Source: Fimbriimonas sp. | GTDB lineage: Bacteria > Armatimonadota > Fimbriimonadia > Fimbriimonadales > Fimbriimonadaceae | DNA length: 35,289 nucleotides | Assembly: GCA_030447945.1 (NCBI GenBank) | Contig: JAUJNV010000030.1 | Coordinates: 1 to 35,289 of the forward strand | Reading direction: 5' to 3' | Position numbers and translations under genes: made by a program | The notes under the pieces: generated by a model | What the model was told of the DNA's origin: nothing | The model's input: the letters and a program-made list of their open reading frames with translations, nothing else | The model's database searches: none | Shown here: positions 9,706 through 20,131 of the stretch, piece by piece | Position numbering within the stretch: the first letter of the stretch is position 1 | How the letters are laid out: every line of letters starts with the position of its first letter

Positions 9706-10845
9706 ATGCACGTCGCGATGACTCTCATGAGCGGCAACCCCGAGATGGCCGGGGGCGTGCCGGCGGCCGTCATGTCGCGCGCACGGTGGCTGCGCCGTCA
9801 AGGGTGGAGGTCACCGTCATCTGCCGGGGCACCCGAGGATTCGAAGCGCCGGAGGTGCGGGAGGGGATCACCCTGGTCCCCGTTCGCCCACGCAACTATC
9901 GCCTGGGAAAGCTGTTCAACCGTTGGTGGTTCCACCCCTCCTGCCCGCCGCCCAGCGCGCGCGCTGGAGCGCCGGCACCGGGAACGGCCGATCGACGTGA
10001 TCGACGTCCACGACGCGCACACCGCCTATGCGGCGGCCCCTTCGGACGGCGGTACGGCGTGCCGTCCGTTATGACCGTCCACGGTTCGGCGTTCGTCCAC
10101 CCCCACTTGCCCGACTTCTTCCGCAAGCGCAGCAGCAAGCGCTGCGGGAGATCTACGCGCTGCTGAGTGCGACGGTCGTTCTGCCGGTGAGCGCCTACAT
10201 CCGGGACGCCCACCGCGATCTCGGCGGTTCCGCCCCGAGCGGTTCCGCGTCGTGCCGAACGCGGTGCCGGAGGATGCGATGAGAATAGGTGCCGAGGCGC
10301 GTCCCCGTCGAGACGGGCCGATCCGGCTCCTTTTCGCGGCTCGCCTCGAGCCGGAGAAGCGGCTCGACGTGGTCCTGAGGGCGCTGGCCACGGCGGGACC
10401 CGAGCGCTTCCGCCTTCGCGTCCTGGGGGGCGGGACGTCCCGACAAGACTATGTCGACCTGGCCAAAGCTCTCTATCTGGGAGAGCGTGAGCTTCAGCGA
10501 TGGGTTCGTGAAGGATCGGAGCCTGGTGCTCGACGCCCTACGAGAGGCCGATGCCTTCGTTTTCCCCACCGCCTGGGAGGCGTTCAGCGTGGCGTTGATC
10601 GAGGCGATGGGGGCGCCGGCTCTGCCCGGTGGCCTCGGACATCCGGCCCAATGCGGAAGCCCTCGGCGAAGGTGGGCTGACGTTTCGCCTGGACGACGAG
10701 GCGGAGCTTGCCGAGCGCCTGCGGGGCTCGCGCGCGACCCCGAGGCGATCGCGCGCGAGGCGGACCGGGCTTACGAGAGGGCCCAGTCCTTCCTGCCGGA
10801 CCGCTGCTATCCCTCGACGCTCGTAGCGTACGAAGACGCGCTTAG
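9706..10845 (+). CDS. Glycosyltransferase family 4, frameshifted
   Basis: Starts at ATG 9706 with MHVAMTLMSGNPEMAGGVPA, typical of GT-B N-terminal domains with the glycine loop. Then DVIDVHDAHTAYAAA, VPSVMTVHGSAFVHPHLPD, VVLPVSAYIRDAHRDLGG and VVPNAVPEDAM. The C-terminal domain has IRLLFAARLEPEKRLDVVL, FRLRVLGGGTSRQDYVDLA, ALREADAFVFPTAWEAFSVA with the E-x7-E motif, and ASDIRPNAEALGEGGL. It ends around the TAG at 10843-10845, which overlaps the stop of the convergent superoxide dismutase. At least six indels. Part of a GT2-GT4 unit probably building the same surface glycan as the exporter region upstream. Confidence 0.82.
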
Positions 10846-11463
10846 CGGCGGGAGCGGCGAGCCGCGCGTTGACGGCATCCCAGTCGATGACCCCGAACCA
10901 CGCGTCGATGTACTTCGCGCGGGCGGTCTGAAAGTCCAGGTAGTACGCGTGCTCGTAGACGTCCAGCGCGAGGATCAGCTCGTTGTTCCACTGAGGAACG
11001 TGTCCTGGCTGTCGCCCATGTAGTTAAAGATCTTCTGCTCCTCGGTGTCGTAGCCCAGGTAGGCCCAGCCGCGGCCACCGATGCCGGTCGCCTTCCAGTC
11101 CGCCGCCCAGCGGTCGAAGGAGCCGTACGCTTCGTCGATGAGGGTGGCGACGTCGCCGGTTGCGGGCCCGCCGTTGCCCCCGATCGTATCGAAGTAGACG
11201 TTGTGGTTCTTATAGCCGCCCAGCGCAAAGGCGTAGTCGCCCTTCAGGGCGCGCACCTGGGAGTAGATCTGGTTGGCCTTGGCCGCGTCCGTGTCCAGTT
11301 CGGCGAGCGCCTTGCGGATCTCGTTGGTCTTGTTCGCGTAGCCCTGCCAGAGCTTGAGGTGCTCCTCGTGGGTGCGCCGGCTGATGCCGACGCGCTCGGT
11401 GGTGAAGACCTTCTCCGGGAGCTGGGGTACTTCGACGAGCTTGGTTTCGGTCTGGGTCTGCAT
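10842..11463 (-). CDS. Superoxide dismutase, Fe/Mn family, frameshifted near C-terminus
   Basis: Converts superoxide to hydrogen peroxide and oxygen. It starts at ATG 11463 after an AGAGGAAA ribosome site. The main frame runs to about 10985: SRRTHEEHLKLWQGYANK with the first metal His, and LGGYKNHNVYFDTIGGNGG with the second. Then comes WAADWKATGIGGRGWAYLGY. One indel follows at SQDTF; the other frame continues QWNNELILALDVYEHAYYLD, with the DVxEHAYY ligand motif (Asp and His), and YIDAWFGVIDWDAVNARLAA. Reconstructed length is about 207 aa, normal for the family. No signal peptide, so cytosolic. The Fe or Mn preference is not decidable. Its TAA overlaps the end of the convergent glycosyltransferase. 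Confidence 0.9.
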
Positions 11464-11591
11464 CGTATTTCCTCTCGTGGGCCGCGCCGGCGGATGCCGG
11501 GGCGCCTGCCGGTCCAGGTTACCGGGTCTCGCGCGAATAGGAGAGTCCCATGAGCCTTACTGTATCGAGCGTGGGTCCCATGCTCCTCGTC

Positions 11592-11679
11592 CCCGTGGCA
11601 CCGGCACTCATGCCGGTGATCTGGAAGAAGGGAACACCGGCAAGAGTGCCCGTGCCACGGGAGCTGCCGGTGCCACGGG
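11592..11679. repeat. Inverted repeat element upstream of dinB-like gene
   Basis: Two outer 15-nt arms are perfect inverse complements (11592-11606, CCCGTGGCACCGGCA, and 11665-11679). Inside them lie a smaller palindrome CACCGGCA-ctca-TGCCGGTG and a second copy of GTGCCACGGG, so direct and inverted copies of the same word are nested. The right arm ends 13 nt before ATG 11693. It may be a dispersed repeat or an RNA hairpin in the 5' leader. Outside it, the 230-nt divergent gap shows nothing else I can support. Confidence 0.6.
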
Positions 11680-11692
11680 TAGCCTGCGGCCT

Positions 11693-12148
11693 ATGAACCC
11701 CTACCTCTTCCCGGCTTGGAACTAGGGCCCATCGCCGTCGTCCGGCTCGCCGACGCAATTCCCGCTCTGCGGTACGACGAACGCGCCGATTCGGCTCGCT
11801 TTAGCGTTCGCGAGGCGGTGGCGCACCTGGCGGACTGGGAGCCGATCCTGCTCGGCCGGATGCGCTTGGGCGTCGAGACGCCGGGCATACCGGGTGGAGC
11901 CGCAGGACGAGAGCGTCGCGCGCGCTGCAGTACATCGGGCTCGACCCGAGGGAGCAGGCTCGGCTGTACGTCGACCGGCGGCGCCAAACCGTCGCCTTCC
12001 TTCCACCGGGCTCATGCCCGTCGACTGGGGCAAGGCGATCGTCCACTCCGAGCGGGGCCAGATGACGACGTACGATCAAGCGAACATGATGCTCGGCCAC
12101 GACATGTATCACATCGAGCACCTGTCGCAGTACTTGGAGCCGCGCTGA
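11693..12148 (+). CDS. DinB-like metal-binding four-helix protein (first of tandem pair), frameshifted
   Basis: About 150 aa. ATG 11693 (MNPYLFPA) joins by one indel to LGPIAVVRLADAIPALRYD. Then SVREAVAHLADWEPILLGRM gives helix 2 with a His, and RGQMTTYDQANMMLGHDMYH followed by IEHLSQYLE gives the HxxxH-type pair. This His arrangement is the DinB/YfiT superfamily metal site; members include thiol-dependent S-transferases and hydrolases, but most have no known role. Two or more indels occur in the middle (11900-12010). TGA at 12146-12148 touches the start of a paralogue. Cytosolic. Confidence 0.75.
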
Positions 12149-12607
12149 ACCCCTCCCTCCCCCGAACGTTCGACCTCGCGCCGCGCGCCATCGAACGCCT
12201 GGTGGCGCTGATCAAGCTGCAGGAGCTCAATCACCGCCGCGACCCTGCCCGCCTGAGCCCCCGTGAGGTCGTGGCGCGCCTTGCCTACTGGGAGGAAGTG
12301 TTCCTAGATCGTTTGCACGTCGTCCGGCGCGAGCCGGGGGCGACCGTGCCGGTGGTCGGACGAGGACGCGCGGGCGGTGGAGAAGGGGCATGCGACCGCG
12401 GACGTGGCGAAGAGCTCCTCCACACCTTCCGCGAGCGGCGCGCGGAAACGAGCGTCTTCGAGGAGGCTGCCGCCCGCAGCGTACGACCTGCCTCCTGACT
12501 CACCCGCGTTATGGGCGTCTCCGGCTGGAGGACCTCGCGAACCAGATCCTCGGGCACGACCTCTGCACGCCGAGCAGCTATCCGAGTACGCTGAGCACAA
12601 GGAATGA
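12145..12607 (+). CDS. DinB-like protein (second of tandem pair), frameshifted
   Basis: Paralogue of the preceding gene, beginning at CTG 12145 (NPSLPRTFDLAPRAIERLVA); an ATG misread as CTG, or an upstream start, is possible. It then reads LNHRRDPARLSPREVVARLA and YWEEVFLDRLHVVRREPGA. A second frame adds LPPAAYDLP, and a third ends HAEQLSEYAEHKE at TGA 12605-12607. The C-terminal GHDL plus HAEQL rebuilds the HxxxH pair. The helix-2 His of the first copy is Arg here (VARLAYWEE), which may be an error or real loss of a metal ligand. The gene abuts its neighbour with no gap, so they are a recent or maintained tandem duplication. Confidence 0.68.
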
Positions 12608-12657
12608 ACCGCCGTTCCCCGCTCGTACACTTACGACTGTGATGGCGGGGGCTTGCA

Positions 12658-14045
12658 ATGCCCGTGCGCTACGCGCTGGCGGGTGTTCTGAATCTGCTGG
12701 TGCGGCTGGCGCTGCCGCTCGCGATCGTCGTGGGCCTCGCGTTGGTCGCCGGCGTGGTGGGCTATGTGCTCAACCGCGAGGCATGGACCCTGAACTGGAC
12801 CGAGAGGCGGCGTCTGCTCGGACGCGTCTCCGGTTACCTGGGCGTCGGGATGCTGCTGATCGCCGGATGGTCGGCGCTGCGCCAGACCCTACCCTTGAAC
12901 GGCAGGCGATCCAGTGGCGGGAGTCTGCGGAGGCGACCGCGAGTCCGACGCCCGATGCGTCGCCCGTCCGCCAGTTTGGACCTGTCGCGGCCTCGCTTGT
13001 CCAGCGCACCTTCACTCGAACGCTCACGCTGCCCCCTACATGGTCGAGCGGATCGGATCGGAGGGGGTCGGGGGTGCTGGCCCCCTACCTCTCCGACCCC
13101 TCGGCGGAAAACGTACTGCGGCTGGCGGACACCTTTCGGCGGAGCGGGCGTGACGTCGTATTCACCGCGCCGTGACGAGGCTGGAAGAGCAACCGATCGC
13201 TTTCGACCGGACCACCATTCGAGCGACCTTTCGTCGTCTTCAGGGGCGAGCTTACGAAGTGGGATTCGAGGGTCGCTATTCCTTTCGAACTCCACGCCGG
13301 AGCCCGTAAATGCTCGCTTCCTTCTGCCCTGCCCGAAGCCGGCACCGTCCGCGACCTAAGCGTAACGGTTGGCCAAGAAGCCGTGTCGGAGCCGAACGAG
13401 ACGGCAGCCTACGAGTGGAATGGGAAGTTGACGCCGGGTGAAAGCCGGGAGGCCGTCGTGCGGTACGGCATCGTTGGCGCGCGCTCGTGGCATTACGACA
13501 TCGGCTCCCGCCGTCGCCGGGTTCAGAGGTTCAGCCTCCAAGTGAGCGCTCAGGGGCCAGTCCGGTTTATGCGGTACGGGTTGCAGCCGACGGGCCGGAG
13601 GGAAGGCGAGATGCGGTGGGACTTGAGCAACGTCGTGACGGCTCAGCAGATCGCCCCTCGCCTTCCCGCCCGATGTGGTCGGGCGCGAGTCCTACCTGCA
13701 GGCCTCAGCGTCCTTCCACCAGTCTGGCGATCTTCTTGGTGGGCGTCCTTGTGGTGACGCGCGTTCGGTGCGGTTCCGAGTCGGCAAGGCTCGCCCTCGC
13801 ACTGATCGTGTTCGCCCTGGGTTTGGGCGCTTCGACGGTGCTGGCGAGCTACGTCGGCTCGGTTGCCAGTGTCACCGTTGCCCCCCTCTGCGGCGCGCTG
13901 TTGGCGAGCGTCGCCTTGGGATGGCGGTCGCTGCTGGTTTCGCTGCCCGCGCAGCTTTAATCCCCGCCACCTTCCTGAGCCCAGAGCACACCGGGCTGCT
14001 GATCCTCCTGCTAGCGATCGTTACTCTCGCTGCCGGCCGGTGGAA

Positions 14046-14049
<4 letters not shown>
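12658..14049 (+). CDS. Integral membrane protein of unknown function, frameshifted
   Basis: ATG 12658 opens a membrane start: LAGVLNLLVRLALPLAIVVG continuing into a hydrophobic stretch, a basic loop (NREAWTLNWTERRRLLGR), then a second segment VSGYLGVGMLLIAGWSALRQ. A central soluble region of about 230 aa follows: VLAPYLSDPSAENVLRLAD, RFSLQVSAQGPVRFMRYGLQ, EMRWDLSNVVTAQQ. It ends with at least three hydrophobic segments (ALALIVFALGLGASTVLA, LCGALLASVALGWRSLL, TGLLILLLAIVTLAAGRW). The layout (N-terminal anchor, large exported domain, C-terminal membrane bundle) recalls CreD-type inner-membrane proteins, but I see no decisive motif. Six or so indels. Its TAG stop lies in the first bases of a long inverted repeat. 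Confidence 0.6.
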
Positions 14050-15459
<1,410 letters not shown>

Positions 15460-15617
15460 CTCTGTTGCGGATGCGGCGTCTCGGTTTGGGAATGGGAGGT
15501 CGGATAGAGCATAACTCCCGCCACCAGCCGACACTGTTGCGCGACTCCCCGAGTAGAAGGACGAGGTAGCCTCGGAAGAATCCCCCTAAGCCGAAATCGG
15601 CATTCCGCCATCAAAAT

Positions 15618-16337
15618 ATGTCGCTCGCCCTGCACAAAGAGAACTACTTCCTGCACAAGCTGCACTCCCTGACGGGGATCGTTCCGGTCGGCTTCTACAT
15701 GGTCCAGCACCTCACGCTGAACTCCTTCAGTCTCGCCGGACCGAAACAGTTCGACAGGGTCATCGGGTTCTTCGAGCTTGCCGAAGCACATCCTGTTGGG
15801 CGCGGAGATTCTCCTAATCTGGTTGCCCCCTGCTGTTCCGCGGTCTACGGGTTGTTCATCCACAACCGCTCGGAGCAGAACTACGTAGGCACGCGGTACC
15901 GGTGGTCGCAAAACCGGATGTACACCCTCCAGCGATGGACGGGCATCCTGATCTTCTTCTTTCTCGTGTATCACATCGCGACGACGACGGGAGCGAAGTA
16001 CATTCAAGGTTCGGCGGACGTCATCTCGTACGCCGCGTGGAGGACGAAGCTCACGAGCCTCTACGGCCTGTGGCTCGCCGTGTACATGATCGGCGTCGCC
16101 GCGTCCAGCTATCACCTCGCCTACGGCATCTGGAACTTCTGCATCCGCTGGGGCATCTCCATCTCGGACCAGGCGCAGAACCGTCTCCAGCGCTTCTCGT
16201 TCAGCTTCAACCTGTTGTCTGCGGCGCTCTGTGGCTGGGGCGCGCTCGCCGGCTTCCTCATTCCGGGGAAGCCAGGCGTCATCGAAGATCCGGAAGCCCA
16301 CGAGCGCGTCCGCCCGACGGGCTGGGCTCGGGGTTGA
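15618..16337 (+). CDS. sdhC: Succinate dehydrogenase cytochrome b558 subunit, with two compensating frameshifts
   Basis: Membrane anchor of complex II carrying two b hemes. The single 239-aa frame starts [20 protein letters not shown]. Expected heme ligands are visible as His31 (VQHLTL), His119 (LVYHIATT) and His166 (SSYHLAYG). Residues about 53-74 of this frame look wrong ([15 protein letters not shown]); the neighbouring frame reads [15 protein letters not shown], the proper second membrane helix. A one-base loss near 15780 and a compensating change near 15840 therefore mask a helix and the remaining heme His, expected before AVYGLF. No sdhA or sdhB follows; the next gene is convergent. Expected partners must lie elsewhere. 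No Shine-Dalgarno is evident. The 158 nt between eno and sdhC must hold two divergent promoters. Confidence 0.88.
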   Translation: MSLALHKENYFLHKLHSLTGIVPVGFYMVQHLTLNSFSLAGPKQFDRVIGFFELAEAHPVGRGDSPNLVAPCCSAVYGLFIHNRSEQNYVGTRYRWSQNRMYTLQRWTGILIFFFLVYHIATTTGAKYIQGSADVISYAAWRTKLTSLYGLWLAVYMIGVAASSYHLAYGIWNFCIRWGISISDQAQNRLQRFSFSFNLLSAALCGWGALAGFLIPGKPGVIEDPEAHERVRPTGWARG

Positions 16338-16429
16338 AGGTTAAAGGTTGCCGGTTGAAGGCCGGAGGGAATGAGGGGGGGCCGCCTGCCGTCGCTTAAC
16401 CTTTAACCGGCAACCTCTAACCTTCAACT
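16332..16429. repeat. Long inverted repeat between sdhC and the E1 gene
   Basis: Left arm from 16332 to about 16362 and right arm 16398-16429 are inverse complements at roughly 29 of 32 positions. Both are built from repeated GGTTGAAGG/GGTTAAAGG words. The sdhC stop TGA (16335-16337) lies in the left arm. The genes on both sides converge on it, so it is a likely bidirectional terminator of the same style as 14046-14174 but with unrelated sequence. Confidence 0.75.
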
Positions 16430-16450
16430 CACAACCGCCCTTACGGGGCC

Positions 16451-18403
16451 CTACGCCATCACCGTCTGGATCGCCGCGACCACCTGACCCACGTCCGGCA
16501 GGGCGGCGCGTATTCGTAGATCGGGTTGTAGCCGATGGGGACGTCGTCGCGGGCGACGAGCTGGGGCGGGGGGAGAGGAAGAGGTCCCAGCGCTCGGGCA
16601 CGCGGGTCATCTCGGCGATGATGGTCTGGCCGAAGCCGCACGTCGATTGTCCTCGTGGACGACGACGAGTCGTCCCGTTTTCGCCAGGCTCGCCGTGATG
16701 GTGTCGTAGTCGCACGGCACGATCGAGCGCAGGTCGATGATCTCGACGTCCACTCCGGTCTTCGCCGCCGCCTCATGCGAGCTCTAGGCGGTTGCCCCAC
16801 GTGACCAGTGTGACGTCCCCGCCCTCCCTCACGACCTTGGCCTTCCCAGCGGCACCGGCTCGACCTTCGCCACGTCCGCCTGCTTGCGGAAGATGTGCTT
16901 GGGGATGAGAATGAACACGGGGTCGTCCGCGTGGATGGCGGTCCAAAAGAGCCCTGCGGCGTCTCCGGGGTGCTGGGGATGGCGATCTTGATGCCGCTCA
17001 CATGGGCCAGGGCCGCCTCGTTGCTCTGGCTGTGCCAGAGCGAGCCCCTCGGGGAGGTACGCGCCGTGGCCGGCGCGTACACGACCATCGGGCACTTCCA
17101 GTCGCCGAACGAGCGCCATCGAAGGGTGCTGATGTTCGTCACGAGCTGGTTCAGCCCGGGGCCACGAAGTCGATGAATTGGAGCTCGAATACGGGCTTCA
17201 CGCCCGCCTGGGCCATGCCGACGGCCACGCCAAGGATGGTCGCCTCGGCGAGCGGCGAGTTGAAGACCTGGCGCGGGAAGCCCTCGGAGAGGCCCTTGGT
17301 GAGGCCGAACACGCCGCCTTTGGGGTCCTCGATGTCCTCGCCGAACATGACCACGTTGGGGTCCTCTTCGAGCGCCTTGCGCAACGTCCCGTTGATCGCG
17401 GACACCATGGTCATCCGCCCCGCTTGGAGCGGGGGTGCCTCGGCAGGTCTCTCCTCACCGAAGTTGTGGAGAAGGCGTCTCCTCGGCGACCGGATCGGCC
17501 TCCCGCTCCGCGCGGAGGTAGTCCTCGTCCACTTGGCGCGTAACCTCCTCCTGCAGGCTTGTGAAGCCGTCGTCATCAAGCTCGCCGGCCGCGCGCAACC
17601 CTCGGCGAGCAGGCGGATCGGGTCGCGGCCGGACATCTCCTCGATGTCTTCTAGGGGCCGGTAGACGCGGTGGTCGTCGCTGGAAGTGTGCGAAGAGAGG
17701 CGGTCAAGATCCCACCAGAGCACGGTCGGACCATCGCCTCGCCGCGCCTTCTCCACGGCGGCACGCCCCGCCTCGCACACCTCGTCCGGGTAGCGGGCGT
17801 TGACCTTCACGGTCAAATCCTCGTTGAAGATCCCGAGGTTAAAGGGCAGGAACCGAGCCGTAGGAGTCGAGATGCCGTACTTGTTGTCCTCCACGACGAA
17901 CACGACGGGCAGCTTTTCCTGGGCGGCGAAAGCGAGAGCTTCGTAGAACTCCCCCCTGCCGCGAGGCGGCGTCGCCGATCGTCGCCAGACAGACGCCGTC
18001 GCTGCCCGCGAGCCGCATGCTCCACGCGGGGCCGCAAGCGGGGATGAGGGTGCCGCCGGTCGGGTGCAGACGGAGAAGATGCCGTTTTCCGGCTGGAGTA
18101 GTGGCCGGGCATCGACGCCCGCCGGAGTTGCTCTCGCGCTTAGCGAAGTAGGCGAGGGCGCACTCGTAGTTCGTGAGCCCGCGCGCGAGCATGAGGGCCG
18201 GTCGCGGTAATAGGGGAAGACCGTCGTCAATGCTGAAGGAAAGCGAGGGCGGCGAGGGCCTCGTGGCCTGTACCTCCGACTTGGAACCAGCCCTTGCTTT
18301 GGCGGAGAAGGATTCCTTCGCGCCGGTCGCCTTCGCGGCTCAAGAGCATTAGACGAAGAAGGTCGAGCTTGTTGTAGGTCTGGCTGGCGTGAGCAGTGGA
18401 CAT
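16451..18403 (-). CDS. Thiamine-diphosphate 2-oxoacid dehydrogenase E1, fused alpha and beta chains, frameshifted
   Basis: Decarboxylates a 2-oxoacid and passes the acyl group to a lipoyl E2. From ATG 18403: [20 protein letters not shown], then [20 protein letters not shown] of the E1 alpha start. Next are [26 protein letters not shown], and [11 protein letters not shown], which match the ThDP motif region; [13 protein letters not shown] follows. At about 17420 the beta chain begins in the same protein ([99 protein letters not shown]). It ends [10 protein letters not shown]. Span gives 650 aa, fitting the fused form. Many indels. Branched-chain 2-oxoacid versus pyruvate cannot be settled; E2 and E3 are not nearby. 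Confidence 0.88.
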
Positions 18404-18547
18404 CGGTTTCTGAGGGGTCTCCTTCGTCGTTGAAAGCCGCGGTTCTGTGCCCGTGGGAGTAGGCACAGGGTACCCCTTGGGGTGAACGACGGTGGAGCGG
18501 CCGCGTTGAGGGCCGAACCCTCACCCCCTGCCCGTAGTCCTTTCCCT

Positions 18548-19595
18548 ATGATCCTCAAGGCGACCGCTCCTGTTCGCGTCTGCGACCTCGGGGGCTGGAC
18601 GGACACCTGGTTCGCGCGCCAGGGCCGCGTGCTGAACCTCGCGGTGGAGCCAAGGGTCGAGGTCAGTCTGCGCCTCTTTCCTCGACCGCCCGGCGCCTGG
18701 CCCGCGCGTCACGGTCCACGCGGCAAACTGCGGCGAGCGCTTCGAGCCGGGCGAGCGCCTGCGCCACCCGCTCCTCGAGGCCGCCAGCCGCCGGCACCCG
18801 GTGCCGGAACACCTGGGGGCGGAGCTTTCGGTCCACTCCCAGGTCCCGCCCGGCGCGTCCACGGGCACCTCGGCGGCGGTTCTCGTTGCGATGGTCGGCG
18901 CCCTGGACGCGCTGACGCCGGGCCGGATGAGCGCGCATGAGGTGGCCATGGCGGCGCACCGGGTGGAGGTAGAAGCTCTGGGCAAGCAGTCGGGCGTGCA
19001 GGATCAGCTCGCTTCCGCCTACGGGGGAGCGAGCTACATCGAGATCCTCGACTATCCCCACGCCGCCCGCTCTCCCGCCGAGGTCTCACCGCGGCTGCTT
19101 TGGGAGATCGAGAGCCGGCTGATCGTGGTTTTCCTCGGCCGCTCGCACGATTCCTCTCACATGCACGAGGCCGTCATCGCTCAGCTCACGCGCGAGGGCG
19201 GAGACGCGCGGCCGCTGGAGGACTTGAGGCAGGCGGCTCGGGACGGGAGGGACGCGCTGGCCCGGGGAGACATCGACGGCTTCGGACGGGTGATGGACGC
19301 GAACACGGAGGCCCAAGCCCGTCTCCACGCCGGCCTCGTCTCGCCGGATGCCGTTTCCGTGATGCGCATCGCGCGGGAACTGGGGGCGGTCGGGGTGAAG
19401 CTGAACGGCGCGGGGGGCGAGGGAGGGTCGTTGACCGTGCTCTGCGGGCCGGACCCCGCTGCGCGGCGGGCGACGGTGCGCGCGCTGGAAGACTCTAACC
19501 CTCTGTTCAGGTGCCTTCCGGTGCGATTGAGCGCCGAGGGGCTGCGACGGTGGACGTATCCTTTCGAGGGGGGCGTGGAGGCGTTAGGGCGTTGA
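18548..19595 (+). CDS. GHMP-family sugar kinase (heptose/fucose kinase-like), frameshifted
   Basis: ATP-dependent sugar kinase. Starts ATG 18548 with APVRVCDLGGWTDTW, the sugar-binding LGGxTD motif 1. After one indel at about 18710, the second frame has the ATP loop VPPGASTGTSAAVLVAMVGA, then AAHRVEVEALGKQSGVQDQL and ASAYGGASYIEI, typical of D-glycero-D-manno-heptose 7-phosphate kinase (HddA) relatives. Motif 3 is VGVKLNGAGGEGGSLTVLCG. About 349 aa, normal. The exact sugar is inferred only by resemblance. It may supply an activated sugar to the surface-glycan genes. Starts 144 nt from the divergent E1 gene; its end overlaps the end of the next, convergent gene by 12 nt. Confidence 0.8.
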
Positions 19596-20102
19596 GGCGA
19601 TCACGATCGTTCCGGCGATCGTGATTCCCACGCCGCCCTTCAAGGCGGTGGCTGTCGGGTCGCCGTGGGCGTTGGGGCCAGTCTGGGTGGACTCGAAGAG
19701 GAGGATCGTCTTTGGGCCGGGAAGGTCGTCCTTGTACTTGCCGCTCGCCCCGTCGTTCATCGCGTAGCCGTGCGCGCCGGGCACGTCGCGCAGGTCCGGG
19801 CGGATAAGCTTCTTCTGTTCCTCGCCCTTCTCGAGGTCCGCCGTCTTGATCCGCTTGGCGATAGCGTCCATCCACCCGGAGGCTTCGGGAAAGCGCTCCT
19901 CGGAGTCGTGGTACAGCATCATCGCCGTGTGCAGCGCGCGAAGGTTGGCCTCGCTGTCCCCGGTGTACCGCCGCTTCTCCGATTTCTCAAAGAATCCCTT
20001 GTTGTAGAGGTCCTGCGCCACCGGCCCCCCCCACACGACGAGCCCCACGAGAACCAGAGCAAACAGGCCGAGGCACCCCAGCACGAGCCGACGACGGCGC
20101 AT
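19584..20102 (-). CDS. Small membrane-anchored prepilin-like protein, intact
   Basis: 172 aa without frameshift. A basic start MRRRR leads into a hydrophobic helix, LVLGCLGLFALVLVGLVVWG, as a signal anchor. The outer part, ANLRALHTAMMLYHDSEERF then PEASGWMDAIAKRI, resembles the pseudopilin/DUF1559-type region where small residues are laid out for export. GAHGYAMNDG and PGPKTILLFESTQTG are also reminiscent of that family's C-terminus. It lacks the canonical prepilin cleavage motif, so assembly into a pilus is not supported. The tail (ITIAGTIVIAS) is encoded by a 10-bp perfect palindrome (19600-19625). Divergent from the next gene with 29 nt between starts. Confidence 0.65.
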   Translation of the reverse strand: MRRRRLVLGCLGLFALVLVGLVVWGGPVAQDLYNKGFFEKSEKRRYTGDSEANLRALHTAMMLYHDSEERFPEASGWMDAIAKRIKTADLEKGEEQKKLIRPDLRDVPGAHGYAMNDGASGKYKDDLPGPKTILLFESTQTGPNAHGDPTATALKGGVGITIAGTIVIASTP

Positions 20103-20131
20103 AGGGAGATTATGAGAGGTAGCCTCTCTCC

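Noticed and set aside
19600..19625. Perfect 10-bp palindrome (ATCACGATCG ... CGATCGTGAT)
   Set aside because: Falls in the coding end of the prepilin-like gene and follows from the repeated ITIAGTIVI codons. It may aid termination of the convergent kinase gene, but I cannot support that beyond position.
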